From: Marinospirillum perlucidum
GTDB lineage: Bacteria; Pseudomonadota; Gammaproteobacteria; Pseudomonadales; Halomonadaceae
DNA length: 64,000 bases
Reading direction: 5' to 3'
Assembly (NCBI RefSeq): GCF_003336805.1
Contig: NZ_QFWJ01000003.1
Location: 124,001 to 188,000 of the forward strand
The notes under the pieces were generated by a model, which ran no database searches, was not told the DNA's origin, and saw nothing but the letters and a program-made list of their open reading frames with translations. A program made the translations under genes and the position numbers. Positions within the stretch are counted from its first letter, which is position 1. Each line of letters starts with the position of its first letter. This document shows, piece after piece, positions 25,647-34,599 of this stretch.

Positions 25647-28322
25647 GTGTCTGCCCAGCCGAAGTCCCGGTCAGAACTGAAAAACTGGATAGACTCCAAC
25701 CTCTGGTGGGGAATTATTCTGCCCGTGGGGCTGTTGGTCGCGATCCTCTTTGTCGTTCTGGTGATCCTGATCAACCTGAGTAATCGTACCAGCCAGGATC
25801 TTTTCGAGCGCCAGGCAGAAGCTCAGGTACTGGAAGTCGGCAGCCTTCTCGCCAACCAGCTGGAACAGGAGCTAAGGGCCATTGAGCAATTGGGGCAGCT
25901 ACTGGCCCATCAGGTGGCTCTGAAGCTACAGGATGACCGCCCACCTCAAGCGGGGGAGCTGTCCCAGGTCCACAAGGGCGAACAGGGAATCCTCTACTCC
26001 GCCGATGAAGATGAAGCGGCCCTCTATTTTTCCGCCCGCCAGGACCGTAGCCTGGAGAAGGATGCTCAACGTCTGGTGCAGTTTTTGCGTCTCTCTCCGT
26101 TGTTCAAGGATATCCAGGCCAGTCATGAGTTGATCACCCAGGTGTATCTCAATACTCCCACGACTGAAACCCTTATCTACCCCTGGGTCGATGTGCAAGA
26201 GCAGTTTGCTCCGGATCTGGATGTTCGTGATTTCCCCTTTTTCTATCTGGCTGACCTGACGCATAACCCCAGTAGAGAGCCAGTCTGGATTGATGCCTAT
26301 TTTGATCCGGCCGGACAGGGCTGGACGTTGAGTCTGGTTGTTCCCGTGGTCATTGATGGTCAGCTGCAGGCCGTAGTGGGTGTCGATCTAACCCTGGATA
26401 GTCTGGTTTCCCGCATGCTGGAACTGGAAATTCCCTGGAAAGGCTATGCCATGCTGATGGGCCGTGAAGGCGAACTGCTGGCCTATCCTGTTGAAGGCGA
26501 AAAACACTGGGGAGTCAGTCTTCGCGACCGTGAAACCAGTGCTAATGAAGACAAGTTGAACCTTCTTCTACGCAAGGATTTACGTGCGGAACTGGATCCT
26601 CTGCGCCAGGATGCCTCCGGGCTTTTGCAACTCAAGTTGCAAGATGAAGATATCCTGCTGAGCTGGTCGAGCCTGGAAACCACCGGGTGGAAACTGCTTT
26701 TGGTCGCGCCACGCGATGCCATTTTTTCTGCCCGCCAGCAATTGCTGGAGGATTACCAGCTGTTGTTCTGGTTGGGCACTTCCAGTCTGCTCTTGGGTAG
26801 CAGCTTCTTTATCTTTCTTTCCCGGCGCCGGGACCAGCGTCTCTGGCATCGACTGCTGCAGGAGGACGATCCTGACAGCCAGAATTCACTGACACAGGAG
26901 GGGGCTTCGGTAGAAACGGGCCATCTCTTCCAGCTTCTTCCCGGCCCCATGCTGCTGGCCCGTTTTGATGCCCGGGATCAATTGCAAGCTTGTAATACTG
27001 CTTTTGAGCACTTTGCAGGTGCTAGTGAAGAGGAGTTACGCGGGCGGCCTTTGGCTCCCCTTCTGGGCTTGAGCAGCCTGCCAGGTGATTCCTGGGTTAA
27101 AGACCTGGAGCTGGAAAGCGATCAACAACAGGTTAAAAATTGGTGGACCTGCGTCAGTCGTCAGGAAGACCAGAGTGGTTTGGTAATGCTGCTGGATTTA
27201 ACGCCCTACAAGCTGACCCAGCAGCAGCTGCTGAGTGAACGCCAGCGAACCCGGCAGGCGGCAAAAATGAAGGCGGAGTTTTCTCAAGTGGTCGCTCGCG
27301 AGGCCAAGAGTCTCCTCTTGGAGCTCCAGGAAGCCTCCCAGACTGTGCGTAATCAGGATAGCAGTCGCAGTTGTCGCGAGAAAATCCAGTCTCTGCTGCG
27401 TTTACTGGATGATCTGCGGGATATTTCCGAAGATACCCAGGTACAGGAAGACCTTTCTGAAGAGAAAGAAAAACTGGATTTACACCCCTGGCTGGATGAG
27501 GTTCTGGCCAGCCTGGATGGGGAGATAAACCAGGAAGGCGGGGTGCAGGTGACCTTTTCCGAAAAACTGCCGGCGCAGTTTTATACGGACCGGCGCCGCC
27601 TGACTCGCCTGGTGCGCCACCTGCTGCGTCAGAGTCTGCAGCAGGCACCGGCCCGGGATCTGACCCTGCAATTGGATTGGGTTGCCGTTTCCGGCAGCCT
27701 GAAAATGACCCTGCTGGATAAAGGAGGAGCTCTGGCGGATCAGGAAAGGATCAAGCGCTTTCAGGCATCGACACCGCTGGGGAATAACTATGAGCCAGCC
27801 GCCGGAGGTTTTACCCTGGGTCCCTTGCTGGTTCGCCAACTGGTTCAGGAACTCAAAGGCCGTATGGATATCCAGTCGCGGCCGGAAGGTGGCCTTGAGA
27901 TCACTCTGGAGATTCCGGTGGAGGCCGCGGTCAAGCAGCCATCTAGACCTCGAATTCTTGTGGTGGATGATGGGCCGGTCAACTCCATGCTGGCTTCCAG
28001 TGTATTGGAAAAATCCGGTTTTGTTGTGGATGTTGCCAATACCGGCCGCAAAGCACTGGAGTTGGGGCAGCAGAAGAGCTATGCCCTGGTATTGATGGAT
28101 ATCTTCATGCCGGAAATGGATGGCCTGGAGGCCAGCCGGCGCTGGCGACAGTTGCCCGGTAAAAACGCTGCTATTCCCTTGATTGCACTGACGGCCAATG
28201 CCTTGGAAAGTGATCGGGAATATTTTGTAGAGCAGGGTATGGACGACTATCTAGCCAAACCCTACCGTCCGGATGAACTCAGGCGGATGGTGGATTTCTG
28301 GTTGAAACAACAAGAGGTTTGA
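25647..28322 (+). CDS. Hybrid histidine-kinase-like sensor with degenerate kinase core and intact receiver
   Basis: This 891-residue membrane protein has TM1 (about 18-41), a large periplasmic dCache-like sensor (42-370), TM2 (about 371-392), a PAS-like domain (about 425-535), a dimerisation/ATPase-like region (540-765) and a receiver (770-891). The receiver is complete: Asp774, Asp775, phospho-acceptor Asp818 (LMDIFMPEMDG), Thr849 and Lys871. The kinase core is not: the H-box His is replaced by Arg551 (VVAREAKS), the N-box Asn by Gln662 (HLLRQSL), and the G1/G2 glycine motifs are eroded (LLDKGGAL, GFTLGPLL). It is therefore likely a pseudokinase or phosphatase-type regulator. The GTG start has AAGGAA upstream; an earlier in-frame ATG (25308) lies antisense inside the NRDE gene. 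Confidence 0.88.
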   Translation: MSAQPKSRSELKNWIDSNLWWGIILPVGLLVAILFVVLVILINLSNRTSQDLFERQAEAQVLEVGSLLANQLEQELRAIEQLGQLLAHQVALKLQDDRPPQAGELSQVHKGEQGILYSADEDEAALYFSARQDRSLEKDAQRLVQFLRLSPLFKDIQASHELITQVYLNTPTTETLIYPWVDVQEQFAPDLDVRDFPFFYLADLTHNPSREPVWIDAYFDPAGQGWTLSLVVPVVIDGQLQAVVGVDLTLDSLVSRMLELEIPWKGYAMLMGREGELLAYPVEGEKHWGVSLRDRETSANEDKLNLLLRKDLRAELDPLRQDASGLLQLKLQDEDILLSWSSLETTGWKLLLVAPRDAIFSARQQLLEDYQLLFWLGTSSLLLGSSFFIFLSRRRDQRLWHRLLQEDDPDSQNSLTQEGASVETGHLFQLLPGPMLLARFDARDQLQACNTAFEHFAGASEEELRGRPLAPLLGLSSLPGDSWVKDLELESDQQQVKNWWTCVSRQEDQSGLVMLLDLTPYKLTQQQLLSERQRTRQAAKMKAEFSQVVAREAKSLLLELQEASQTVRNQDSSRSCREKIQSLLRLLDDLRDISEDTQVQEDLSEEKEKLDLHPWLDEVLASLDGEINQEGGVQVTFSEKLPAQFYTDRRRLTRLVRHLLRQSLQQAPARDLTLQLDWVAVSGSLKMTLLDKGGALADQERIKRFQASTPLGNNYEPAAGGFTLGPLLVRQLVQELKGRMDIQSRPEGGLEITLEIPVEAAVKQPSRPRILVVDDGPVNSMLASSVLEKSGFVVDVANTGRKALELGQQKSYALVLMDIFMPEMDGLEASRRWRQLPGKNAAIPLIALTANALESDREYFVEQGMDDYLAKPYRPDELRRMVDFWLKQQEV

Positions 28323-28324
28323 TT

Positions 28325-29110
28325 TTGACGCTGCTGATTTATTTGCTCTTGGGTGCGGGTGCCGGTCTTTTGGCTGGCCTCTTTGGTATTGGCGGGGGGC
28401 TGGTGATCGTCCCCGTCCTGGTCTTAACCTTTGCCGCCCTGGGTTTTCCCGCTGAGATTCTGGTGCATCTGGCGGTGGGAACTTCTCTGGCAACCATTGT
28501 TCCTACTTCCATCAGTTCGACCTGGTCGCACCACCAGAAAGGCGGTGTCAGCTGGCATTGGTTTCGTCTGATGGCCCCCGGCATTCTTTTGGGTGCTCTT
28601 CTGGGTGCCTGGACGGCCAGTCTGCTCTCGGGTCTGGCGCTGCAAAAGATTATCGGTATTTTTGTGCTGTTGGTGGCCATCAAAATGGGGCTGAATCTTA
28701 ACCCCCGGCCAGGTCAAGCTGAGGTCAAGGCCCCTCTGATGACCCTGGCAGGTGCTGTTATTGGCTGGGCTTCTGCCATTTTCGGGATAGGCGGCGGCAC
28801 CCTGACAGTGCCCTTTCTGACCTGGTGCAAGGCGGCCATGCGCAAGGCGGTGGGAACCTCCGCCTCCCTGGGGCTGCCCATTGCAGTTTTTGGTGCTCTG
28901 GGTAATCTCTGGACGGGCTGGGAACATCCCCAGTTGCCTGAAGGGGCTTGGGGCTTTGTCTATTGGCCTGCTTTTCTGGGGATCGTATTGATGAGTGTGC
29001 CCTTTGCCCGTCTGGGGGCCAAACTGGCTCATTACTTACCGGAAAAGCTGCTCAAGCGGCTCTTTGCCCTTCTGCTTCTGGTAGTCGGTGCAAGATTTCT
29101 GTTGGCCTGA
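28325..29110 (+). CDS. TauE/SafE-family sulfite or anion exporter
   Basis: This 261-residue protein has eight hydrophobic helices and two internally repeated motifs, GLFGIGGGLVIVP (near the start) and AIFGIGGGTLTVP (near residue 150), which define the TauE/SafE (DUF81) family. Members move sulfite, sulfoacetate or other organosulfur anions; the substrate here is unknown. The start is a TTG; 28325 was preferred over 28319 because AGAGG (28313-28317) is then seven bases upstream. It follows the sensor gene almost without a gap and precedes lgt by 18 bases. Confidence 0.9.
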   Translation: MTLLIYLLLGAGAGLLAGLFGIGGGLVIVPVLVLTFAALGFPAEILVHLAVGTSLATIVPTSISSTWSHHQKGGVSWHWFRLMAPGILLGALLGAWTASLLSGLALQKIIGIFVLLVAIKMGLNLNPRPGQAEVKAPLMTLAGAVIGWASAIFGIGGGTLTVPFLTWCKAAMRKAVGTSASLGLPIAVFGALGNLWTGWEHPQLPEGAWGFVYWPAFLGIVLMSVPFARLGAKLAHYLPEKLLKRLFALLLLVVGARFLLA

Positions 29111-29128
29111 TCAATAAGGAGAGATGGC

Positions 29129-29905
29129 TTGTTGGAGTATCCACAGATTGACCCGGTGGCTTTTAGCCTGGGGCCGGTATCCGTGCACTGGTATGGTTTG
29201 ACCTATCTGGTTGGGATAGGTCTGGCCTGGTGGCTGGCCCGCCAGAGAGCCAAGCGCCTGGGCTTGACCCATGAACAGATCGGAGACCTGGTGTTCTATG
29301 CCGCGCTGGGGGTCGTGCTCGGGGGGCGTCTGGGCTATGCCCTCTTCTATCATTTTGACCGAGTTCTGGCGGATCCGCTTTGGTTGCTGCGCGTCTGGGA
29401 AGGCGGTATGGCCTTTCATGGTGGCTTCCTCGGTGTAGTCGTGGCTCTGATTGTCTTTGCCCGCCGCCACCGTTTGCACTGGCTGGAATTGGGTGACTTC
29501 GTGGCTCCCCTGACACCCATCGGCTTGGGTCTGGGGCGTCTGGGTAACTTTATTAATGGCGAACTTTGGGGACGAACCACCGAGGTGCCCTGGGGCATGG
29601 TTTTCCCGGGTGCAGGCGATATGGCACGGCATCCCTCCCAGCTTTATCAATTTGCGCTTGAAGGCCTGCTACTGTTTATCCTTCTTTGGATTTTTTCGCG
29701 TCAGCCCCGGCCGCTAGGTAGTGTTTCCGGCCTTTTCCTTCTGGGCTACGGCAGTTTGCGCTTTCTGGTGGAATTTACGCGTGAACCCGACGCCCATCTT
29801 GGCTTGCTGACTGCAGGACTGAGTATGGGGCAACTCCTGTCACTACCCATGATATTGGTAGGGGGCGGACTCATCTATTGGGCCTATAGGAATAAGCAGG
29901 CATAA
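29129..29905 (+). CDS. lgt: Phosphatidylglycerol-prolipoprotein diacylglyceryl transferase
   Basis: This 258-residue inner-membrane enzyme adds diacylglycerol to the lipobox cysteine of prolipoproteins. It has seven helices, the signature [14 protein letters not shown], the essential HGG motif in [11 protein letters not shown], and the EFTREPD loop near the C-terminus. It starts with TTG, six bases after AAGGAG (29117-29122). thyA follows after 31 bases, the lgt-thyA order conserved in many gammaproteobacteria. Confidence 0.97.
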   Translation: MLEYPQIDPVAFSLGPVSVHWYGLTYLVGIGLAWWLARQRAKRLGLTHEQIGDLVFYAALGVVLGGRLGYALFYHFDRVLADPLWLLRVWEGGMAFHGGFLGVVVALIVFARRHRLHWLELGDFVAPLTPIGLGLGRLGNFINGELWGRTTEVPWGMVFPGAGDMARHPSQLYQFALEGLLLFILLWIFSRQPRPLGSVSGLFLLGYGSLRFLVEFTREPDAHLGLLTAGLSMGQLLSLPMILVGGGLIYWAYRNKQA

Positions 29906-29936
29906 TAGTAGGATTTACTTTTAGCGAGCTGAAGAT

Positions 29937-30731
29937 ATGCAAGCCTATCTGGATTTAATGCGCCATGTGCGGGAAAACGGGGTCTATAAGTCAGACCGGA
30001 CGGGAACCGGAACCTATAGCGTGTTTGGCTACCAGATGCGCTTTGATCTGGGCAAAGGCTTCCCGTTGGTCACCACTAAAAAACTGCATCTGCGTTCTAT
30101 CATCCATGAGCTTCTCTGGTTCCTGAAAGGCGATACCAATATCGCCTACCTTAAGGAAAACGGCGTTTCCATCTGGGATGAGTGGGCCGATGAACAGGGC
30201 GACTTGGGACCGGTTTACGGCTATCAGTGGCGCTCCTGGCCTGATCCGCGTGGTGGCAGTGTCGATCAGATCGAAAAGCTTTTGCAGCAGATCAAAAATA
30301 ATCCCGATTCGCGGCGGCTGCTGGTATCTGCCTGGAATCCAGCATTGGTCGATGAAATGGCACTCCCACCCTGCCATTGTCTTTTCCAGTTTTATGTTGC
30401 TGATGGCAAGTTGTCCTGCCAGCTTTATCAGCGATCGGCGGATATCTTTCTGGGCGTGCCCTTTAATATTGCCAGCTATGCCTTGCTGACCGAGATGATT
30501 GCCCAGGTGACCGGCCTGCAAGCGGGCGAGTTTGTTCACACTCTGGGTGATGCGCACCTCTACAGTAATCATCTGGAGCAGACAGACCTGCAGTTAAGTC
30601 GTGAACCTCTGCCTGCACCCCGGCTGGAATTGAATCCCGAAGTGAAAAATCTGTTTGATTTCACCTTTGATGACATTGCCATCAAGGACTATGAATTTCA
30701 TCCACATATCAAGGCACCGGTGGCTGTATGA
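29937..30731 (+). CDS. thyA: Thymidylate synthase
   Basis: This 264-residue enzyme methylates dUMP to dTMP using methylene-tetrahydrofolate. The catalytic Cys146 lies in [10 protein letters not shown] at the same number as in E. coli ThyA. Also seen are [13 protein letters not shown], the [18 protein letters not shown] block and the [12 protein letters not shown] segment. It overlaps folA by four bases (ATGA), coupling synthesis of the enzyme that oxidises folate with the one that reduces it again. Confidence 0.98.
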   Translation: MQAYLDLMRHVRENGVYKSDRTGTGTYSVFGYQMRFDLGKGFPLVTTKKLHLRSIIHELLWFLKGDTNIAYLKENGVSIWDEWADEQGDLGPVYGYQWRSWPDPRGGSVDQIEKLLQQIKNNPDSRRLLVSAWNPALVDEMALPPCHCLFQFYVADGKLSCQLYQRSADIFLGVPFNIASYALLTEMIAQVTGLQAGEFVHTLGDAHLYSNHLEQTDLQLSREPLPAPRLELNPEVKNLFDFTFDDIAIKDYEFHPHIKAPVAV

Positions 30732-31252
30732 ACCTGAATCTGGAAACCCCTGTTGCCATTATTGTTGCCGCTGCACGTAACTGGGTCATCGGGCATGAAA
30801 ATGCCATGCCCTGGTATCTACCCGAAGAACTTCAGCATTTCAAACGCACGACCCTGGGCAAGCCACTGGTCATGGGGCGAGCAACTTTTGAATCCATTGG
30901 CCGCCCTCTGCCCGGGCGAACCAATATCGTGATCAGTCGCAATCCTGAATTTTCCCATCCGGGAATCCGTGTGGCGGCCAGTCTGGAAGAAGCACTGAAA
31001 CTGGCTGACAGCCAAGCCATTATCGACGCTTCTCCGGAGATTATGGTGATGGGCGGCGGCCAGATCTATCAACAGGCATTTCCTCTGGCTTCGCGCCTCT
31101 ACCTCACCCAGGTGGAAGCCGAACCTGAAGGCGATACCTGGTTTCCGGAAGTTAAAGAAGACGAATGGCAGGAACTCAGTCGTGATACCTACCCAGCCCA
31201 GGAAGGTAATCGTTATGGCTACCAGATCAAGTATCTGGAACGCAGACGCTGA
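30728..31252 (+). CDS. folA: Dihydrofolate reductase
   Basis: This 174-residue enzyme reduces dihydrofolate to tetrahydrofolate with NADPH. Family motifs are [36 protein letters not shown] and a [13 protein letters not shown] block. The substrate-binding acid, Asp27 in E. coli, is Glu34 here (LPEELQHFK). The ATG overlaps the thyA stop. No terminator is visible in the 77 bases before the next gene. Confidence 0.96.
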   Translation: MNLNLETPVAIIVAAARNWVIGHENAMPWYLPEELQHFKRTTLGKPLVMGRATFESIGRPLPGRTNIVISRNPEFSHPGIRVAASLEEALKLADSQAIIDASPEIMVMGGGQIYQQAFPLASRLYLTQVEAEPEGDTWFPEVKEDEWQELSRDTYPAQEGNRYGYQIKYLERRR

Positions 31253-31329
31253 AATAGCGAGCAGGTTTCTGGCAATGGGCGGTAAATAATGCTAAAAAAA
31301 ACCTGACTGCATGCGTAGGAAGAACAAAA

Positions 31330-32055
31330 ATGGCGTTCGAGCAAAAAGTGGATGATCTTTTTGATCAGTTGACCAGTTACGCCGATCAGGGTGTTCAGGC
31401 CCTGAATCTGGCCCATCAGGAAATTGATCGTTTACAGCAAAGAAACCAGGATCTGGAACAGCAGGTTGCCGAATTGGAAGGCAAGCTGACTCGCCTGCGT
31501 GAAAAAGTAGATGCTGGTTTAAAGGATCCGGAAGCGGCCAAACTCCTTCATCGCCCTGATGCCTTGATGGTACTGATTCGTGAAACCCTGGGATTGGAGA
31601 CGGCACCGCCAGGGGTTGCGCCTGAAGAAGGCTACCCGGAACTGGAAGAGTTGAACCCTCAGCAGCGTCTGGAGCACTGGATCAAAAGCTATCCGCGCGC
31701 GTTCATGCCGGGCCAGCCTCAGCCTTTGAAAATCGGAATCCATGAAGACCTGCAGGAAGCTGAAGGCGGTGATCAGAAAAAAATTCGCCGGGCTTTGGCC
31801 GGTTATGTAAAGCTTCCGCGTTACCTGCGTTGTTTGAAAGCCGGTGCAGTGCGTTTGGATTTGCAAGGCCAGAACGCTGGCTTTGTCACTGAGGAGGAAG
31901 CAGAATTTGCTCGCAACCAACTAGTGGAATGGGAAGAGCAGAAAAAGCAAAAGGATAGCCGCCGTCGCCAGCAGGAAGCTGAACAGAAAAAACGCGCCGA
32001 AGACGAAAGGATGCAGTCCAAGCTGGATCAACTGCTCAAGCTGAACCGCCACTAG
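31330..32055 (+). CDS. ProQ/FinO-family RNA-binding protein with N-terminal coiled coil
   Basis: This 241-residue protein has a predicted coiled coil at about 10-65 (heptads rich in Leu, Gln and Glu), a FinO/ProQ RNA-binding domain at about 108-200, and a Lys/Arg/Glu/Gln-rich helical tail. The domain carries KIGIHEDL, KKIRRALAGYV and YLRCLKAGAVRLDLQG, the core of the ProQ fold. FinO-domain proteins bind structured small RNAs and mRNA 3' ends. Unlike E. coli ProQ, there is no C-terminal Tudor-like domain, and the coiled coil suggests a dimer. The gene lies 77 bases after folA and converges with the CBS gene. Confidence 0.88.
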   Translation: MAFEQKVDDLFDQLTSYADQGVQALNLAHQEIDRLQQRNQDLEQQVAELEGKLTRLREKVDAGLKDPEAAKLLHRPDALMVLIRETLGLETAPPGVAPEEGYPELEELNPQQRLEHWIKSYPRAFMPGQPQPLKIGIHEDLQEAEGGDQKKIRRALAGYVKLPRYLRCLKAGAVRLDLQGQNAGFVTEEEAEFARNQLVEWEEQKKQKDSRRRQQEAEQKKRAEDERMQSKLDQLLKLNRH

Positions 32056-32061
32056 GCTGGA

Positions 32062-32793
32062 TCAGGTATCCAGCTCGATTCTCTGGTTGGCTAGTCCCAG
32101 CATCAAATCCGAACGAGTGACCAGACCCAAGAGCTCACCCTCCTGATCCAGGACAGGAACAGCTCTGACCCGATGCTTGAGCATCAGTCGCGCGATATCT
32201 CTGACATCCGTGTTTTCCAGAGCCGTAATCAGGGGAACTTTGATCAGTTGGCGAACCTGGATGCTAGTTAAGTCAATTTCTTCCTCTTCCTGACTCCAAC
32301 TGCCGACGCCGGCTGCTTCGGCCAGCAGGTCGCGATCATTGACGATGCCTTCCAGTTGGCCTTGATCATCAACCAGTACTAAATGGTGAATCTGATTCTC
32401 TGCCAGGACTTCCCAGGCCTGGTTAATGCTGGCGCTGGCCTCCAGGGTGATGACTGGAGAGCGCATCACCCGACTAGCAGGCAGATGCAGTTCGTGGTGG
32501 GTATGGCTTTGTTCCACCTGATTGTAAGCGTTGACGGCTCTTTTCCCTGTCACCAGTTGGCTTTCATCCTCCTGTTGGTGATCCGCTTCCTCTTCGTGCT
32601 TTTCCCCTGCAGTCAACTGTCGGTTTAACCAGGTCTGGTCGGTGATGTTCTGTTCGTGCTCCCTATCACCATCGTGATCCACCAGGCGACGACTGGCCGA
32701 GGTGGCTTGGGTTTGGCGGATGGCAGGTCGCTGTAGCAGCTGATTTTTGGGGGTGTGGATTCGAAGCCCCTGTTCGTGAATGGGGAATACCAT
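32062..32793 (-). CDS. CBS-domain-pair protein with charged N-terminal linker
   Basis: This 243-residue protein has a C-terminal CBS pair (about 105-240): VMRSPVITLEASASINQAWEVL starts the first, and HHLVLVDDQGQLEGIVNDRDL and AVPVLDQEGELLGLVTRSDLM are the typical strand-turn-helix endings. CBS pairs usually bind adenine nucleotides. The N-terminal 100 residues are polar and rich in His, Gln, Asp and Glu, with no recognised domain; MVFPIHEQGLRIHTP may form a short strand. No effector domain is attached, so the regulated target is unknown. It converges with the ProQ-family gene with six bases between stops. Confidence 0.85.
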   Translation of the reverse strand: MVFPIHEQGLRIHTPKNQLLQRPAIRQTQATSASRRLVDHDGDREHEQNITDQTWLNRQLTAGEKHEEEADHQQEDESQLVTGKRAVNAYNQVEQSHTHHELHLPASRVMRSPVITLEASASINQAWEVLAENQIHHLVLVDDQGQLEGIVNDRDLLAEAAGVGSWSQEEEEIDLTSIQVRQLIKVPLITALENTDVRDIARLMLKHRVRAVPVLDQEGELLGLVTRSDLMLGLANQRIELDT

Positions 32794-33035
32794 ACCCTTC
32801 TCCTTGGTTATTTAGCAGAGGTCTTGATTATAGACTCAAGCAGAGGTTTCTATCCTGCCTTTTTCGCTGTTTTTTGTCCATTGCTGCACTGCGAGATAAT
32901 TTTTATCTTAAATATCTGAAATCTCGATAAAAAAATCTTTTCGTACTGGCCTGGCATCGCGGCCTTAATTGGACTACTTTTAGTGTGGGCATTACGCCCT
33001 GAGCAATTTTCAAAGCCTAACAGGCAGAGGGAAAT

Positions 33036-33146
33036 ATGAGTGAAGAAATGTTGTTGGCTCTCGCCGCAGAGCTGCAAGCCAGACAGGCTTGGGAAGAGGC
33101 CTTTTGTGCCGATGTTGAGCAGATGCCACTGAAGATGGCCGCTTGA
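33036..33146 (+). CDS. Possible 36-residue micro-protein
   Basis: ATG 33036 is preceded by cagAGGGaaat, a fair ribosome site, and opens a 36-codon frame beginning MSEEMLLALAAELQARQ. The product would be a short acidic amphipathic helix with one Cys. A strong terminator lies 50 bases later. It sits alone in the 457-base gap between the CBS gene and oadB. Nothing else in that gap looks like a gene; 32794-33035 is AT-rich and probably holds promoters for both directions. I do not recognise the protein. Confidence 0.4.
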   Translation: MSEEMLLALAAELQARQAWEEAFCADVEQMPLKMAA

Positions 33147-33198
33147 CGGGATTCCCGACTGTAAATTTCTTCAAGCTTCCATCAAGAGAAGCCAATAA

Positions 33199-33230
33199 AA
33201 AACCGGAGCCCTAGGGCTCCGGTTTTCTTT
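33199..33230. terminator. Bidirectional rho-independent terminator after oadB
   Basis: A perfect palindrome (aaaaccggagcccta then its complement, 33199-33226) forms a long GC stem flanked by A-run and T-run, so it can end transcription both of oadGAB (reverse strand) and of anything read forward from the micro-gene. Confidence 0.9.
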
Positions 33231-33250
33231 TGCGGCTTGATCAGTTCAGG

Positions 33251-34570
33251 TTAACCCAGATACATAATCATGATGCCTGCCGCAACGGCAGAACCAATAA
33301 CCCCGGCAACGTTGGGTCCCATGGCGTGCATGAGCAGGAAGTTCTGGGGGTTGGATTCCAGACCGACCTTATTGGATACCCGCGCCGCCATAGGAACGGC
33401 GGATACACCGGCAGAACCGATCAAGGGGTTGATGGGCATCTTGCTGAAGCGGTTCATCAGCTTGGCCATCAAGACACCACAAGCGGTACCGATACCAAAG
33501 GCCACAATACCCAGTGACAGAATGCCCAGAGTTTCCACGGTCAGGAAGAGATCCGCGACCAGCTTGGAACCAACAGACAGACCCAGGAAGATGGTCACGG
33601 TATTGATCAGAGCGTTCTGTGCAGTATCCGACAGACGCTCCACCACACCGGATTCACGCATCAGGTTACCCAGACAGAACATGCCCAGCAGAGGTGCTGC
33701 CGAAGGCAGGAAGAGTACAACCAGACCCAGAACGGCAATCGGGAAGATGATCTTCTCCTTCTTGCTGACCGGACGCAGCTGACTCATCTGGATGGATCTT
33801 TCTTCCTTGGAGGTCAGGGCACGCATAATGGGCGGCTGGATCAAAGGCACCAGTGCCATATAGGAATAGGCGGCTACAGCAATGGCACCCAGGAGTTCAG
33901 GAGCCAGAATACTGGATACATAGATGGCTGTGGGACCATCCGCACCACCGATAATACCGATGGCTGCTGCCTGGTTGATGTTGAAATCAACCACACCCAG
34001 AGCAGACAAGCCTACCGCACCGAGAACCGTTGCAAAGATACCAAACTGAGCTGCAGCACCCAGGAAAAGGGTTCTGGGGTTGGCCAGCAGGGGGCCAAAG
34101 TCAGTCATGGCGCCCACACCCATAAAGATGATCAGCGGGGCAGCACCAGACGCGATAGTCACCTTGTAGAAGGTATAAAGCATGCCATCCGTGTAGCCTT
34201 GGGCTGCTGCAATAGCTTTCAGGTTCTTGTAGATAACCGGGTCTTCAAGGCCTTTTACGGCAGCCTTGATGGCCAGGCGGTTTTCTTCTTCCGCTGCGCT
34301 TTGCAGGGTGATTCCCAGTTCCTGGGCAAAGAGACGCGCTGTCTCAGGGTTGAGAACACTGATAGCCTGATCCAGGGCCGACAAGGCCAGCCCGGCTTCA
34401 GGAATGTTGGCCAGGATGCCGCCGAAACCGATCGGCAGCAACAACAAAGGCTCAAATTTCTTCGCAATTGCCAGATACAGCAGCACCAGGCAGATCGCAA
34501 TCATGATGAACTGGGGCAGGGTCAGGTTGTAGAGACCTGAACCTTCCCACAGCAATAACACTTTATCCAT
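33251..34570 (-). CDS. oadB: Oxaloacetate decarboxylase, sodium-pump beta subunit
   Basis: This 439-residue integral membrane subunit couples decarboxylation of carboxybiotin to Na+ export. It has about nine to eleven helices and the conserved [13 protein letters not shown] segment, whose Asp is a Na+-binding residue in the family, plus the C-terminal [15 protein letters not shown] block. It is the last gene of the oadGAB operon, 29 bases after oadA, and is followed by a bidirectional terminator. Confidence 0.97.
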   Translation of the reverse strand: MDKVLLLWEGSGLYNLTLPQFIMIAICLVLLYLAIAKKFEPLLLLPIGFGGILANIPEAGLALSALDQAISVLNPETARLFAQELGITLQSAAEEENRLAIKAAVKGLEDPVIYKNLKAIAAAQGYTDGMLYTFYKVTIASGAAPLIIFMGVGAMTDFGPLLANPRTLFLGAAAQFGIFATVLGAVGLSALGVVDFNINQAAAIGIIGGADGPTAIYVSSILAPELLGAIAVAAYSYMALVPLIQPPIMRALTSKEERSIQMSQLRPVSKKEKIIFPIAVLGLVVLFLPSAAPLLGMFCLGNLMRESGVVERLSDTAQNALINTVTIFLGLSVGSKLVADLFLTVETLGILSLGIVAFGIGTACGVLMAKLMNRFSKMPINPLIGSAGVSAVPMAARVSNKVGLESNPQNFLLMHAMGPNVAGVIGSAVAAGIMIMYLG

Positions 34571-34599
34571 GGGTAAAGCTCCGCTAGAGAATCCGTCAA

